Below are positions 34,725-46,660 of a stretch of 64,000 nt of DNA, piece by piece. Made by a program: the position numbers and the translations under genes. The notes under the pieces were generated by a model that was not told where the DNA came from, made no database searches, and saw only the letters and a program-made list of their open reading frames with translations. The stretch is from Sipunculus nudus. Taxonomy: Eukaryota; Annelida; Sipuncula; Golfingiida; Sipunculidae. The stretch is from the NCBI GenBank assembly GCA_026874595.1, contig CM049318.1, positions 24,821,456 through 24,885,455 on the forward strand, written 5' to 3'. Each line of letters starts with the position of its first letter. Within the stretch, counting starts at the first letter, position 1.

Positions 34725-36545
34725 ATGGCAACTCCAGATGAATCATCACCGCTCAGGTGCTGCATTTGTTTCAACAGCAAGGAAGGACGGCAGCCCAGAG
34801 CTCTGTCCTGTCTACATTCATTCTGTAACGACTGTCTCAAGAAATGGCACGAGAAGCGTCACCGAGAGGGACACTGTGCACAGACACAGGTAGAGTGCCC
34901 CACCTGTCGGACTAAAACAGTACTAAAATCCGGAGTAGTGTCAAGTTTGCCTATGGATATTAATGTTCCGAAGTTTGCAGATTATTTAACCAAAGAATCC
35001 AAATCCATCTCATGCCAGTTATGCAAGTCTAAGGAAGGAAAGGTGTTCTGCTCAATGTGTTCTGTTATGTTATGCGGGGACTGTTGCGATGCTCACAAAA
35101 CTTCACCATTGTTCGCGTCTCACGTCCTGACTGAAAATATATGTAAGAGTCACGGAGCGCCACTTCAATGTGTCTGCACGACATGTCTGTGTGGTGTTTG
35201 TTTCCATTGTGTGCACGAGGACTTCCACAAAGGTCATGCGCTTGAAGAGATGTCAGTTGGGATAAAGATTATTAAACAAAACGTTAAAAAATGTACTGGA
35301 GAATTAGAGGAAATGTTGAGAACAGGGAACCTAGACGTGTCAGAAAGACGAACGTACATTGAACAATTCCAGGGCATCAACAACATCAAAACAACACTTG
35401 GTATGATTAAAAGTGAAGTCGAAAGACTGGAAAAGGATGTAGTTGAGCATGAAACACTGTTTAAAGCGAAGATGGATGTTGTATTCAAAGAATACGAAAC
35501 TCACAGTAAATCGGCATCGGCAGCCATTTTGAACGGGACTAAACTGTTGGATGAAGATGATAATGTAAGGGTCCTCGACCAGCTCAAAACAGCTGAGTTA
35601 CCGAACGAGCTAATGTGTAGTCAGCTTAGGGCTGCCGTGTCTTCAGTACCAGAGTTTTCTTCTATATCGTTAAATAAATGTCGGATAGAATACGTGGATG
35701 ACGCACTAGATGCGTTGGCAAACTGTAAACTTGTGTGTGGGATACCGGATGTAACTGCAATACCCGTGACGCCAGCGCCCCCTATGCTGGTAATGAAGAT
35801 AGACACAACCGATGGATGGGACATGGAGGACCCCGGGAGGCTCTGTGGAACACCAGAAGGAGACATTATTGTCTGTAATATCAGCGGCGGACCAGTTTAC
35901 AAAGTGTACAAGGACGGTAAAAAGACACGGCTACTTGATGACGGTATCGCCACTTGTGTAGACGGCAGTGACGTTTACGTCATCACCAAAGACGGGGGTA
36001 CCGTGACTCAGATAAAACAGTATGGTTCTACCGTGAAACATAAAATAAAACCTCCGATACCTAAACCTCGTGGGTTAGCAGTCTCTGGTGATAATGTGTT
36101 CATCCTCACCTACGAGATGATCATCAAACAGTCACTCAGTGATTCACACTGTAGAGAAACGATAACTTTTGAAGGTCATGAGCAGTTAAGAAATTTGTTG
36201 AAGATATATCACGGCGGGATGACCAAGCTGATCATTACCAACTGGGATACCCACGAGGTGATCATCTGTGATGAAGCTGGTTCTGTCCTGACCAGATTCG
36301 GGGGCCGGGGCAAAGAAAATGGTTTACTGGATTACCCAACAGGAATCGGCATGATGAGCAACGGACACCTGCTTGTGGCGAACTACTGCAGTTATAGAAT
36401 TGTAGAATATAAAATGGACGGCACTTTTGTCAAGAACCACCTGACAGCTTACGCAGGAGTTGACTCTCCCAGAGATGTCGTCTTCAGATATCCTTATCTA
36501 TGGATTGCTGATGGTCACATCAAGTTATACAGATTCTCGGAATGA
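34725..36545 (+). CDS. TRIM-like RING/B-box/NHL protein (putative E3 ubiquitin ligase)
   Basis: 606 residues in one exon. The start at 34725 is chosen over an in-frame upstream ATG (34626) because the acceptor at 34710 removes the latter and MATPDESS precedes the RING directly. Domains in order: C3HC4 RING (about 12-61, CCICF...CLHSFC...CPTC), an atypical Cys-rich B-box (97-124), a second B-box (140-171), a coiled coil (about 180-265), and a C-terminal beta-propeller of NHL type (about 360-606; the clearest repeat is 533-569, GLLDYPTGIGMMSNGHLLVANY...). RING proteins of this layout transfer ubiquitin; NHL propellers bind protein or RNA. Many bivalve paralogues exist and some respond to infection. 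The substrate is unknown. The gene appears intact. Confidence 0.9.
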   Translation: MATPDESSPLRCCICFNSKEGRQPRALSCLHSFCNDCLKKWHEKRHREGHCAQTQVECPTCRTKTVLKSGVVSSLPMDINVPKFADYLTKESKSISCQLCKSKEGKVFCSMCSVMLCGDCCDAHKTSPLFASHVLTENICKSHGAPLQCVCTTCLCGVCFHCVHEDFHKGHALEEMSVGIKIIKQNVKKCTGELEEMLRTGNLDVSERRTYIEQFQGINNIKTTLGMIKSEVERLEKDVVEHETLFKAKMDVVFKEYETHSKSASAAILNGTKLLDEDDNVRVLDQLKTAELPNELMCSQLRAAVSSVPEFSSISLNKCRIEYVDDALDALANCKLVCGIPDVTAIPVTPAPPMLVMKIDTTDGWDMEDPGRLCGTPEGDIIVCNISGGPVYKVYKDGKKTRLLDDGIATCVDGSDVYVITKDGGTVTQIKQYGSTVKHKIKPPIPKPRGLAVSGDNVFILTYEMIIKQSLSDSHCRETITFEGHEQLRNLLKIYHGGMTKLIITNWDTHEVIICDEAGSVLTRFGGRGKENGLLDYPTGIGMMSNGHLLVANYCSYRIVEYKMDGTFVKNHLTAYAGVDSPRDVVFRYPYLWIADGHIKLYRFSE

Positions 36546-37076
36546 CCTTTTTTGTTTATATATTACCTCTGAGCAGTAACACCCTAGGTCTTTTGATGCG
36601 ACCATACCAGTGATGCAACATAAGAACTTAAAATTCTTACCATCATTAACTGTCATTATATAAAAGGAAATAGATTTAGATAAAGATGGGAGTAACTTGC
36701 TGTCTTCCAGTACAATCTTTTTAACATGTTGGATTTTATCCACACCAAAAGTGTGTAATTTTAATTGGTATTTTATCTTTTATGATATTTTAATATTGAA
36801 ATTTTAATTCAATATATAACTGATTGAAGAGATTAATAACATATATTAATATATATATATATATATATATATATAATTGTTAATAATAGACATGTACATT
36901 ATTTATCAATTGTCTGTGTACGTACTGTTGAACATATATATATATAAGTTAGTTTCTCCAGTTTCCATTAGTCCCAGAGCAGATAAAATATCTAACAAAG
37001 CTGACGCATAATAAGTGTCCGCATATTTATTAAGTCATTAAAATATAAAGTCATGAAAAAATAAAGCCCATATATT
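36546..37076. other. 3' region of the TRIM-like gene; TA microsatellite
   Basis: TA repeat at 36846-36875. No clear AATAAA close to the stop. The short minus-strand ORF at 36525-36743 overlaps the TRIM end and is not supported. Confidence 0.4.
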
Positions 37077-37235
37077 TTAGACATATCCAAGTGGATATCC
37101 AAAATAAAACAGAAGCTTAAAAATGAAAAAAACTTGTCGAGAAACATGCCTATGTATATATTGCTTAAAACTTGTTCTATTATAAAATACGATTGCATTA
37201 AATTTTCTATACACATCTTCGCTAAGAGCACATAC

Positions 37236-37487
37236 GCCATTCATGTGGACTGTTTCAGCTTCCAGAGACTTTGACATCTTCTTGTGAACTTGAAAAATAA
37301 ATAGTTACTTCCATCACCTTGCCTTCTCTTTAACTAAATACTAGTACATTAGTTTGTGTATAAGAGATAAGATAGATAAATATATTATATATTTTATATT
37401 ATATATATATATAATATAAAATGTATGATATATATATAAATATATATAAATATAAGTCTTCATTTATATGTAAATGTCATTATCAAT

Positions 37488-37532
<45 letters not shown>

Positions 37533-40500
37533 GTTTTCACTTTCTAGGCATGACCACTTCAAACTTATTACCTCCTAATAAATAAAGTGAATCTCTAACT
37601 GGGAGTGAGACCGTACATATATAAAGCTTGGGGTTTCATTCCTGCTATCTTTGTTCTTGTAGCAGGTGAACAAAAATTATTCAAATTGGTGAATGTGAAC
37701 GTCTAGGTTCTATTAAAAGTCAAACCAACTGGCTGAATTCATCCTTACCCACAATAAAACAAGCCATGGGTAAAAAATCAAATATAAAGAGGTTTCTTAC
37801 ATTCTCTGGAGAGGCGCTACTGGCAAACAAACAGTGATAGTAAACACTGAAAATAGCACAGAGTCCGTTAAAACACTGAACAATCCCTTGTAAACATAGT
37901 TCCTGATCACATAATAGCGCACACGTGACGCCGTGATGTAACAATGTTGGCCTCACTGAATGGCCAGCGTTGTATGTACAGTAGATTCCTTTAAATACTT
38001 GGAGCTCCAAATACTTGCACTTCCTAAATTTCACTATCTCTCGTTGGACTATACACGTTTGATACGGTTTACACACCACGCACAGGCGCGTTGAATCAGT
38101 CTTTCGCAGCTGGAGTCCGCTGGAATCATCCGGTTTTGGGTAACAGAAAAAAAACATTCATTAAGCAATATCCTGTACCTTAAGCGTTTAAATAAATTCC
38201 TGTGTGTCTGTTCCTGGAAGCGCTCACAACTGGTAATAAATTTCCAGATTTACCAGTCCGTCGGCAAATATGCGATACTCGGTCCATTACAGATAAATCA
38301 GACATCGACTATCTACGCTTGTAGACATCACATCTCAGCTGGCTCCAATTTGACACATTCAGACCTGCCCCTGGACTGCTGATATCGACAGTCTATACCA
38401 CTCTCTGGTACGCGTGTCGGGCACTTCTCCCCAAAATTCCTGATTACGTCACAACTCCCGCTCGTCTTCTGGCCAATCACGACCCCTATTTACGCTGATC
38501 GTCAATACTAGTATGAATACTAATAAGTATACGCCTTCAGAGAGACCCTGAGAAAATCTAACTTACACAGGTGCACCTCCTTCTATAACAAGCCCTAGTT
38601 ACTTTAGAGACAGCCAAACAGAGACGGCTCCAACGAAATTAAAACTGTACCGAGATTAACATCAAATGAGACACGTGTGCTCTGTAACCACTAAACTGCT
38701 TTGAAATTAACATCAAATGAGACACGCGTATCCCTTAACCAACAATCTCACGCTAATATCTATACATGATACTCCATATTAATATACAATAAATTATCAA
38801 AACAATGATCTGGTTATATTCCCTACTAGAATATGCAATACGATACCTAAGTCACAGTTCTCATATGTAAATATATGGACATAGACTGTTTTTTTTTATA
38901 TTTCTTTACCAAAAAAATTAAGCGTATCGGAGAATGATTAATATAATCATGGCGAGGAGGATGCTATATGTAATCATTCAGCGATTCAGAAAGTAAGATG
39001 GGGAGGGTACAGGTAAAATTATTTACTACTGACCTTCTAACATACTCTACTGAATTACTGTTGAAGGCAGCGATATAAGAGTTGACCAGAGTTTCCCCAT
39101 CACTTGTAATTCGATGAACTGTTCTTGGGCATGGACAGTCGAACGGTAAAACGGTAAGCTTTCTCCGCTGTCGACGAGGGTTCGATCCCCGGCGTGGCTA
39201 TTGAGAGTGAGTGTAAATTATAGCCGGTGGTTTTCTCCGGGTTCTCCGGTTTCCTCCACCTCTAGACGATACCGAACGCCGCCACCGGAGCCATGGAGAG
39301 TGCCTAGGTTAAGGTTTAATCACTAACTGCATACTCCATGTAAAAATATTAAAATATTTAAAAATAAATAAAATATGGATTCCGATGAACAATGTGACAA
39401 ATATTATATTTACCAAATATTTACAATCACTCATAATTGATAAGAAACCACAAACTTATATCTGATAATCTCAGTATTATTCAAAGGAAATAAAATATTT
39501 ATAAAAATCGATGAAAATAATAAGTTTGAAAATAATAATTGTTGTGTGCCATACAATGTTTATAATTTGCCTAACCTAATTGATATGCTTTATATCATAC
39601 AGATCAAAGAACTGGGTGTTAGTTATTGACCCGGTGAAAGGTAGCTTAAATGGCACAGTTCAGGTACGTTAAAGCAAAATGGTGGTTTAAAATAAAAATT
39701 GAAAAATAGTCATAACGTTTTGAAGAATGGAAAAGTAAAGAGCTAAAATAAATATGAAAACAACGAATATCTGGCTTTCGAGTACTAGTATGTGTCATAC
39801 AATTTAGGTATGTAACGGTGGGTCATCTCGGTGGGTGTAAATTGATTTCGGCTTATTTTAATACCTTATTACAAGATGAATAATAATCAATAATAATATG
39901 TATAACAAAATTAACAATGACCAGGTATTTTGTCTCGAAAGGACGTACGGCTGTATTCAATGCACGCTACGACGTAGCTCGGTGAGACGCGTCGCTAAGA
40001 TAATCACGGAGTAGCCCACTGAGACGTATCCCGGCGAGACGCAACCAGGGCGAAGCATGTCTAGTAAAACGATAATAGAGGTTCAATTCAATAGTATAAA
40101 CGTTTGTAAAACTTAATTATCCGGTCTTTACAATGTGTAGATGTATGAAATGGTCATCACAAAAAGGAAAACTGTATAAATACCAATGTTTTTATATGAG
40201 TATTTCAAAAGCTTCTGATAGACATGCATCATTGATGCGCTGCTTCAAAATAAACATGCGTGGTCTACCTCTGTATTCACGTATGGGGATATATCTTAGT
40301 TTTATAATCAATCCAATCAAAATCCTAAACACAATATAATTTGTAAAAGGTTAACTCACTTGATTTTGAAAAAAACTGATCTGCCTGATCATATACGAGC
40401 TCGACGATTTCAGGTTTCTCGACATCTTGGGTTGACAACGTTACATTCGTGAAGATAGAAGACCTGAAAAAATGCGTTTACATATTTTACACTATAAAAC

Positions 40501-41397
40501 CCAATTCATACTACCAATATACAACTAATTAACTTGGGATCAAAGGCTAACTGCAGTCTTAGTTATGCGATTGAAGAGATAACTCCTGCAACAATAATGA
40601 CCTGGATATAATCGAGCCTTTGCTGCTTGTGCTCACTTATCAGATCCATAAACATGATTAAGAGAAAGAGAGGGAGGGAGAGAGAGAAGAGAATGGATGA
40701 AAGAAGGGAGGAAGGGAGGAAGGAAAGAAAGATTTTGTAATTTCCTTTTATGTTATTAGTAATTATGATTAAAACCTTTTTTCTCTAGATTTATGGTTAT
40801 TTTGAGAGTATTTATTAAGCAGTAACGGCCTAGTTTTCATTAAGCAATATATATATTGCATTTTACCAGTTCAAATGTCAGTATGTTAAAACAAAAAATA
40901 TATTTTGATAAAACACATATTTACACGAGCAATGTATGCAAAAAATATATACAAGCAGTTTTCTACATCAATTAAAAACACATAAACCGTATGCAAATCC
41001 CTATTACTAACAATTCATGTGGAACTCTCGGACGGAATGTCTAAATTCAAATATCACATAATTGTTTAGCAGCTCTTGGTTTGCAAATAAAATATGGTAT
41101 ATGTAAATATATTTAAGAGTTAAGATAAAACAAATATCATGTAATTAAATAAGCTAAAGGGGAAAATCACAATAGAATTGACGTGTCAAACTCTAAAAAG
41201 TTCTTTAGAAAAAGTTACACGCAGTGTAAGGTAACATGCGTGAAGTCCATAGAAAGATTGAACAATACGGCGGAGGTCCTACAGGTACTCTTCTACGGTG
41301 AGTTCTCCCCTCCTGAAGCTCTTTGTTATCCTCTTCATCCTGCGATTTAGGTTTCTGTAGTGCCACTTTGTGTGTCGGGGCTGCACAAAGCCTGGAA

Positions 41398-41444
<47 letters not shown>

Positions 41445-41914
41445 GACAGACAGACAGGCATCCAGACAGACAGATAGACAGAGAGACAGTGACAGACAGT
41501 GACAGACAGTCAGACAGGCAGACAGAGACAGTGAGAGAGAGACAGACAACAGAAAGAGAGAGAGACAGAGAAAGTTGCATGTAAAACTTGTAAGTGCGAG
41601 GGATAAAAAAAAAACAGTTGTTTCCAGAGGTCTGTCTCTTTCTCTTTCTCTCTTTCATACATATCTCATTGGTCACAGAGGGATATAGGAGCACACAGGC
41701 GGTTTTTTTTAATTTCAACGAGATTTGAGAGCACGGTAAACAGCAGCGTTCAAAGATAAGAGTCACCTGAATCAGTAAGCTGATACATATATTATGCGGC
41801 TTAATGGGTTCCATTTGTTTTGATGGTACTTAATCATTTTTTTCATCTCAGAGTTAAATATTTTACGTGTTACGCAAATGTTTCTAGTTGGGTAATGTAA
41901 ATATGCACTCCACC

Positions 41915-41946
<32 letters not shown>

Positions 41947-42731
41947 ATTATTATTATTGAACCATAGGAAGGGGGAGCAAAGTGTTTATCGTCATGCCCT
42001 GTCACCATTTTTTATTCCGGTGACCACAACCCGTGATCTTTCAAAGCCAGTTTGCCACAATAATGGGACGGGGCATTGACTGTAGACTGGCCAAGTCGAT
42101 GTAATGGTTAAAACATAATTCCTCCCACTAATAGAGTCATCAAACTTTGCTTCGTCGCAAAGCTAAGAACAGGTAAGAACTCCCACCCCGCGGCAAATTA
42201 TATAACTAAATTACGGCTCTCTGGCCGACTAATCATACACTGGTAAACTCCGGTCATTATGGGACGGTCAGCGCCACACATCACCGCCTCGCCGAACTAA
42301 GGTCTTTTCCAGTGACGTCAGCGGTGGTCTTTCCCAGAATCTTTTTCCAAACCAACATGGTTCATTTAGTCATCGCCTATTCCAGGCTTCCAGTTTGCTA
42401 CTAATATTCCCATTTAATCAGTCTTAATATTTTTGTGCCGTCGCTTATGTTGAGTTCGGCGAGACTTTAAAACACTATAACCCTCAGCCTCAGTGTTAAC
42501 GTTTATCGGACCACCACTCTTCAAAGTGGGCCTGTTTGAACATAACTTAGGCCTAATAAACTCAGTTTCAGAAATACTGCCAGCTTCCTGTCACCTCGGC
42601 AGAGGTAATTTTTTTTAGTTACAAAATTGTTGCGATAGTGTCTACAATATGCACTTACATTTGGTCCATGGACCGTAATATTCTTTCAGCAGAGATATAT
42701 CATCGAACACGAAGGACCATGTGTTGACTAC
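37236..42731 (-). CDS. Unrecognised multi-exon gene, internal part, four exons
   Basis: Minus-strand exons: 42731-42659 (acceptor TATTCAG, donor GTAAGT), 41391-41283 (acceptor CTTTCCAG, donor GTAGGA), 40463-40360 (acceptor TTTTTCAG, donor GTGAGT) and 37288 to about 37236 (acceptor TTTTTCAAG, donor GTATGT). Codon phases match at all three joins and the frame stays open. The product begins VVNTWSFVFDD, continues through a basic stretch (HTKWHYRNLNRRMKRI) and an acidic/hydrophobic stretch (STQDVEKPEIVELVYDQ), and enters a segment with KKMSKSLEAE. The last exon could instead read through to a stop at 37077. No start exon was found, and I do not recognise the domain. The composition looks cytoplasmic and helical. 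Confidence 0.55.
37289..40359. other. Intron of the minus-strand gene, with TA repeats and a SINE
   Basis: TA microsatellites at about 37380-37450 and 37488-37529. A GC-richer part (37720-38600) has a 145-codon minus-strand frame (38157-37720) without recognised domain or good splice sites; I do not call it a gene. A SINE lies at 39125-39370. A repeat of GAGACG-like words lies near 39980-40060. Confidence 0.4.
39125..39370 (+). mobile_element. tRNA-derived SINE
   Basis: Contains an RNA polymerase III B-box-like GGTTCGATCCC (39179-39189) preceded by tRNA-like sequence. It is followed by a conserved block, GGTGGTTTTCTCCGGGTTCTCCGGTTTCCTCC, split here into GGTGGTTTTCTCCGG (39226-39240) and GTTCTCCGGTTTCCTCC (39241-39257), and ends in an A/T-rich tail. 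Such a central block is shared among widespread invertebrate SINE superfamilies. A related inverted fragment may be present near 51080-51110. Confidence 0.65.
41401..41580. repeat. GA / GACA microsatellite next to a splice acceptor
   Basis: GAGAGA (41401-41429) and GACAGACA tracts. On the minus strand this is CTCTCT/CTGTCTGT running into the CTTTCCAG acceptor of the exon that starts at 41391, so the repeat supplies the polypyrimidine tract. The long ORFs translated from it (Ser/Leu or Arg/Glu/Gln/Thr-rich) are not genes. Confidence 0.95.
41916..41957. repeat. ATT trinucleotide microsatellite
   Basis: About 12 ATT units with one interruption. The poly-isoleucine ORF across it is an artefact. 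Confidence 0.95.
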
Positions 42732-44324
42732 CTGAATACATGATTTCAGTGCGAATGTTACTAAGCGGGTCGAGCTGTAGGACCGCTGTTGGCGTTCTCA
42801 TAGCAACGATGTCATTCACATGAGGCGTGGCGGCATTACATGCAAATGCGGGGGAATCGTCAGGTCCTCAAAAAAGCCTTGTGACGCCTTAATATGCAAA
42901 TATCAGGGATTCACCCTACGAACTTTACAGGGCTTTAGTGATAAGAGCTGGCACTAAGTTAAGCCTAACGGTACATGGAATCACGTTTAATTTTAGCGTT
43001 TTATAAGTAAACGCATACACTAAAGCCCAGGCAGGGCTACATTGACTGGTATAAAAAAAATCAGTCTTTTCTCCAGACCGGCATCACTGCATTGTGTTCA
43101 AGATATAATGGATATTAAATAAATAATCGTGTTCACAGGTATATACGCTCGTTACACAGCGCTTCATCCATAGACCAACTACCTATATCGTACGCGCTGT
43201 TTGTTATGACCTTGTATTCTGAATCTCTACACCAGAGGGGAGCACTGTATTTTGGTCCAATCAGATGAGACCCTGTGCTGGAAGCAAAATGTTTCACCAG
43301 CCAAGCGAGGAATACACGAAGCCAATGTTGTTCATTTCGTTTTGAGTGACAGCTCATCGCCCTTGCGACCGTTTGAAAAGGCCAAAGGCTCAGAGAGAAT
43401 TGCCCCACAAGTGGTTTCTGGGTGGAGCCTGAGTGTTTTTTTTACTTGCATTTGTTTGGCTGATAGTCACATCAGCAGTTTCTTAAGCAGACAGGCCCAT
43501 GTGCACAACCTGGTGTTTAAATGCATCATGAACGGTCAAAGCAGGCAGCGTGAAAACCAGTAGCTTCTTTAGAAGCGCAAGTTTTCTAAAGTCACTTGTA
43601 AAGCATTCCATAGTTTTAGCGCATTAACGTTTTTTTTTGCCAAGCTACAGGTGTTCCCTTCTTCCAAAACAAATACAAATCCTAGGCAACTATTAATTTA
43701 ACATTTGGTGCTTAATGGTTGTTACAAAAAGTTAATCACATGATGTGATGATTTTTTTTATTAATATAGATTTGTTCGAAAACAACTGAATTTTTAAGCT
43801 GATTTGCATCCATGTCAAAGACAATTTTCTTTTTAAAAAATGCTGAGACCATTGCCATTCTATTAAATGTCACTAATTTGTTTGAATTCCATTTACCAGA
43901 AGTCTGAAGGCATCAATAAAGGGAAGCATGTCCCCATTGGACATGCAAAAAAGGCTTACTTACTGCGTAACATAGCACGCGAGCACATATGACATTTGAA
44001 TATTGTCAGCCCGGATGGTGTACAAGCAGAGGCGACCGATCGATTTGAAATGTGCATTGGTAGTGCGACACCAAACACTGCAAGAGTGGTAAATGTTGCC
44101 AAGTGGAAAAAGGTATGTGGCTCCCACAATTGCAAGTTATACAGTTAAAGTTTTTAGTAATTTATTTTTGTATTCATATGTTTAAACGATTAGTATGTAA
44201 AGTTTTATCTCGTTTGTTGCACTTTTGGTACAATGCACCTTCTATGGCTCAAGGATTAAATTACATATTATTTCTACATTTCATTGATATTGCAGAAGCT
44301 GCGACTTTTGAATTATCTTTATCC

Positions 44325-44396
<72 letters not shown>

Positions 44397-44433
44397 CGTG
44401 TAAGAATAACTATGCTTGTTCAATGTATGGAGA
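42732..44433. other. No gene recognised
   Basis: Overlapping ORFs on both strands at 43133-43563 show no domain. A TA/GA composite microsatellite is at 44329-44395. Upstream exons of the minus-strand gene could lie here but none is clear. Confidence 0.35.
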
Positions 44434-44880
44434 CAGTAGCGGATCCGCTGCGCCCCCACCCCCCCCCCCCCACACCCGGTTGAGCCGTAACATCTCTCAT
44501 TTTATCTATTTATTTCCCAGATATTCGTTATTCGTAATTTTTTTTACATATCTTTTTCATTCTACCAATAAGATAATTTAGTTGTCCACAGTTAATTATT
44601 TTCTCAATCATAAATTGAGGATCTTGATGAACAGCTCTGTGATTCACTTCATTAATTATGATAGCATCAAAATAATACTACACTGAGACAAGCGGGCTTT
44701 CTGTCATTACAGAAGCCTATTTTACATAGACTTAAAACATATTACGTAATAATGATGAAAATATATAAACAAAACAAAAATATACGTACTATTTAAGAAT
44801 TCATTTTTTTTCTTAATATTCATCAACCCCTAGCCCGGTACTAGTGCCTGCCTGTTCACGAATTTCTGGATCCGCCCCTG
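44434..44880. mobile_element. hAT-like MITE (GGATCCGCCCCTG family)
   Basis: Left end CAGTAGCGGATCCGC and right end CTGGATCCGCCCCTG are approximate inverted repeats. The flanks share GGAGA, so the duplication is only partly preserved. The interior has poly-C and AT-rich sequence and no gene. A shorter relative is at 52521-52723. Confidence 0.5.
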
Positions 44881-44922
44881 GGAGAAACGGGTCATAAATA
44901 CCTAGATAAGTCGGTTCCCTGC

Positions 44923-44960
<38 letters not shown>

Positions 44961-45960
44961 GTATATATATATATATCTGGTTGGCATCATAGACAGACGA
45001 TATGAAATATTATAATGAAATATAAATTAATATTAATCATATATGATAATATTATTTATAATCCAAACTTCTTATTCACAGAGGTTCAATGGCTTTTATT
45101 CTTCGAAAGGCAAAAGATCAATAAAATAAGTAATAACATAATTTTTATTTTTTAGTAAGTATAAAAATATGACATTATTAATAATATCTCTCATATTATC
45201 TGCCTATTTGGAACAAGAATTTCTACTCGTTCTTGTGGGTTCTCGACAAATTGTTATAAAACGAGATAATGAATATATTAATTGTAGTTTACTGATAGCG
45301 TAAATTGAACCCTCGCGAAACAATGAAGACGTAAAAATCGCGAAAAATAGCATCGCGAATATGAAGCCAAAAGCAGTATGACGCTTGAAATTTCTTTAGG
45401 ACGCCCAACCAGACGCTCGAATTTCGGGCTGTAAGTCAAAAGGACAAAAGCCGGCTGAATATTGCCACTAAACCAAATGAAAGAAAACTACTCAATTGTG
45501 TAAACAATATAATGCACTTACAACTGAACGAAATGACATTATATTAAGTCGTATAATGATAAGATTATGCCGTAAAATACAAGTAAATGATTAAACGTTC
45601 AATTTCCCTTGAAGATTTGATACACGTCCCCTGTCCTTGGAATACCCAAAATACCATCTGACTCTCCAAAACTTTCCTCTAAGAACGAGACTTAATGTTT
45701 TTCTTTCTACTCAAAGCCAGTAATATTTAATCCGGTCAGATTGCCTTAATTCAGTGGAAAAACTAAGTCACTTTATAACAATGCACGTTGATTCATGGGA
45801 ACAATTTACTTTAAGTTTAACTTCTCATTTTATGTAATTTTATTAATTTGTATACACACACACACACACACACACATTCCATATTTCATTAAGAATGGCT
45901 TTGTTTTTGCACCGCAGAAACAGATATATATATCCCGACTATGCTACATCCGAAAACATA
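44881..45960. other. No gene seen; TA and CA microsatellites
   Basis: TA repeats at about 44927-44975, CA repeat at 45855-45876. Otherwise AT-rich. Confidence 0.5.
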
Positions 45961-45969
45961 AGGGTTAAG

Positions 45970-46660
45970 AAATCTCAAAACATTGATTCTAGATTTTAGC
46001 AGATTTGACCTTGACGGCCAAGGTCAAGGTCACCACTTTTCGAACTCCGACGAGATTTTGGCAGAAAGAACTAGTGCGCCAAATTTGCAGAAAAAATCTT
46101 CAGTACACCCAAAGTCATGGAGGTCACAATGATCCTAGAACTTCGCAAATATGACCTTGAAGGTCATGTTCAAGGTCACCAATATCCAAAATATTCCGAG
46201 AACTCAGTAAAACAACTTGTGTCGAGTATGAGGGAAAAAATCCGCAAAACTTCGTAAGTTTTTGTGTTCACAAGACAATAACTATAATTCGGTTGATTTG
46301 ATATTGACCACCGTGGTCAAGGTCACCGGTTTCTAAACTCGCCGAAGACCATGGTAGAAACAATTTTTGTATTAAATTTGCTGACAAAGTGTGAAGGCCT
46401 TCAAAAGTTATGGGGTACACAATAAATTACATTTCGGCGGTACATGAAGATGAAGGTCAAGGTCACAAGCTTTCAAACTCGTCCGAGATTTTGGTAGGAA
46501 CAATGAGAGTTTCAATTTTGGAGGAAAATATGCAGCCCTTCAAAAGTTATCGCGTTCACAAGATATCCTACAGACGACGACCACGACTGACGAACACGAC
46601 GAGAGAGCACTGAAAACAACATCTCCCCTGGAGGTGGGGGGGGGCATGATAACCTGCATA
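45970..46660. repeat. Degenerate tandem array (~141-149 bp) with AAGGTCA words
   Basis: CAAGGTCAC recurs near 46023, 46172, 46317 and 46458 with related flanking phrases ('ttcgaactccgacgagattttggcagaaa'). The ORF at 46410-46613 is a frame of this repeat. It resembles the fragment inside the cytochrome c intron. Confidence 0.8.

Noticed and set aside
37720-38157. 145-codon minus-strand frame
   Set aside because: No domain, no good splice sites and unusual Cys/Phe-rich composition; it lies in the intron of another minus-strand gene.
39150-39200. True tRNA gene
   Set aside because: A B box is present, but no cloverleaf acceptor stem can be folded, and the SINE central block and A/T tail follow.
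41205-41814. Long overlapping ORFs with Ser/Leu/Cys or Arg/Glu/Asp/Gln-rich products
   Set aside because: They are translations of GA/GACA microsatellite DNA in different frames; only the short exon 41283-41391 is supported.
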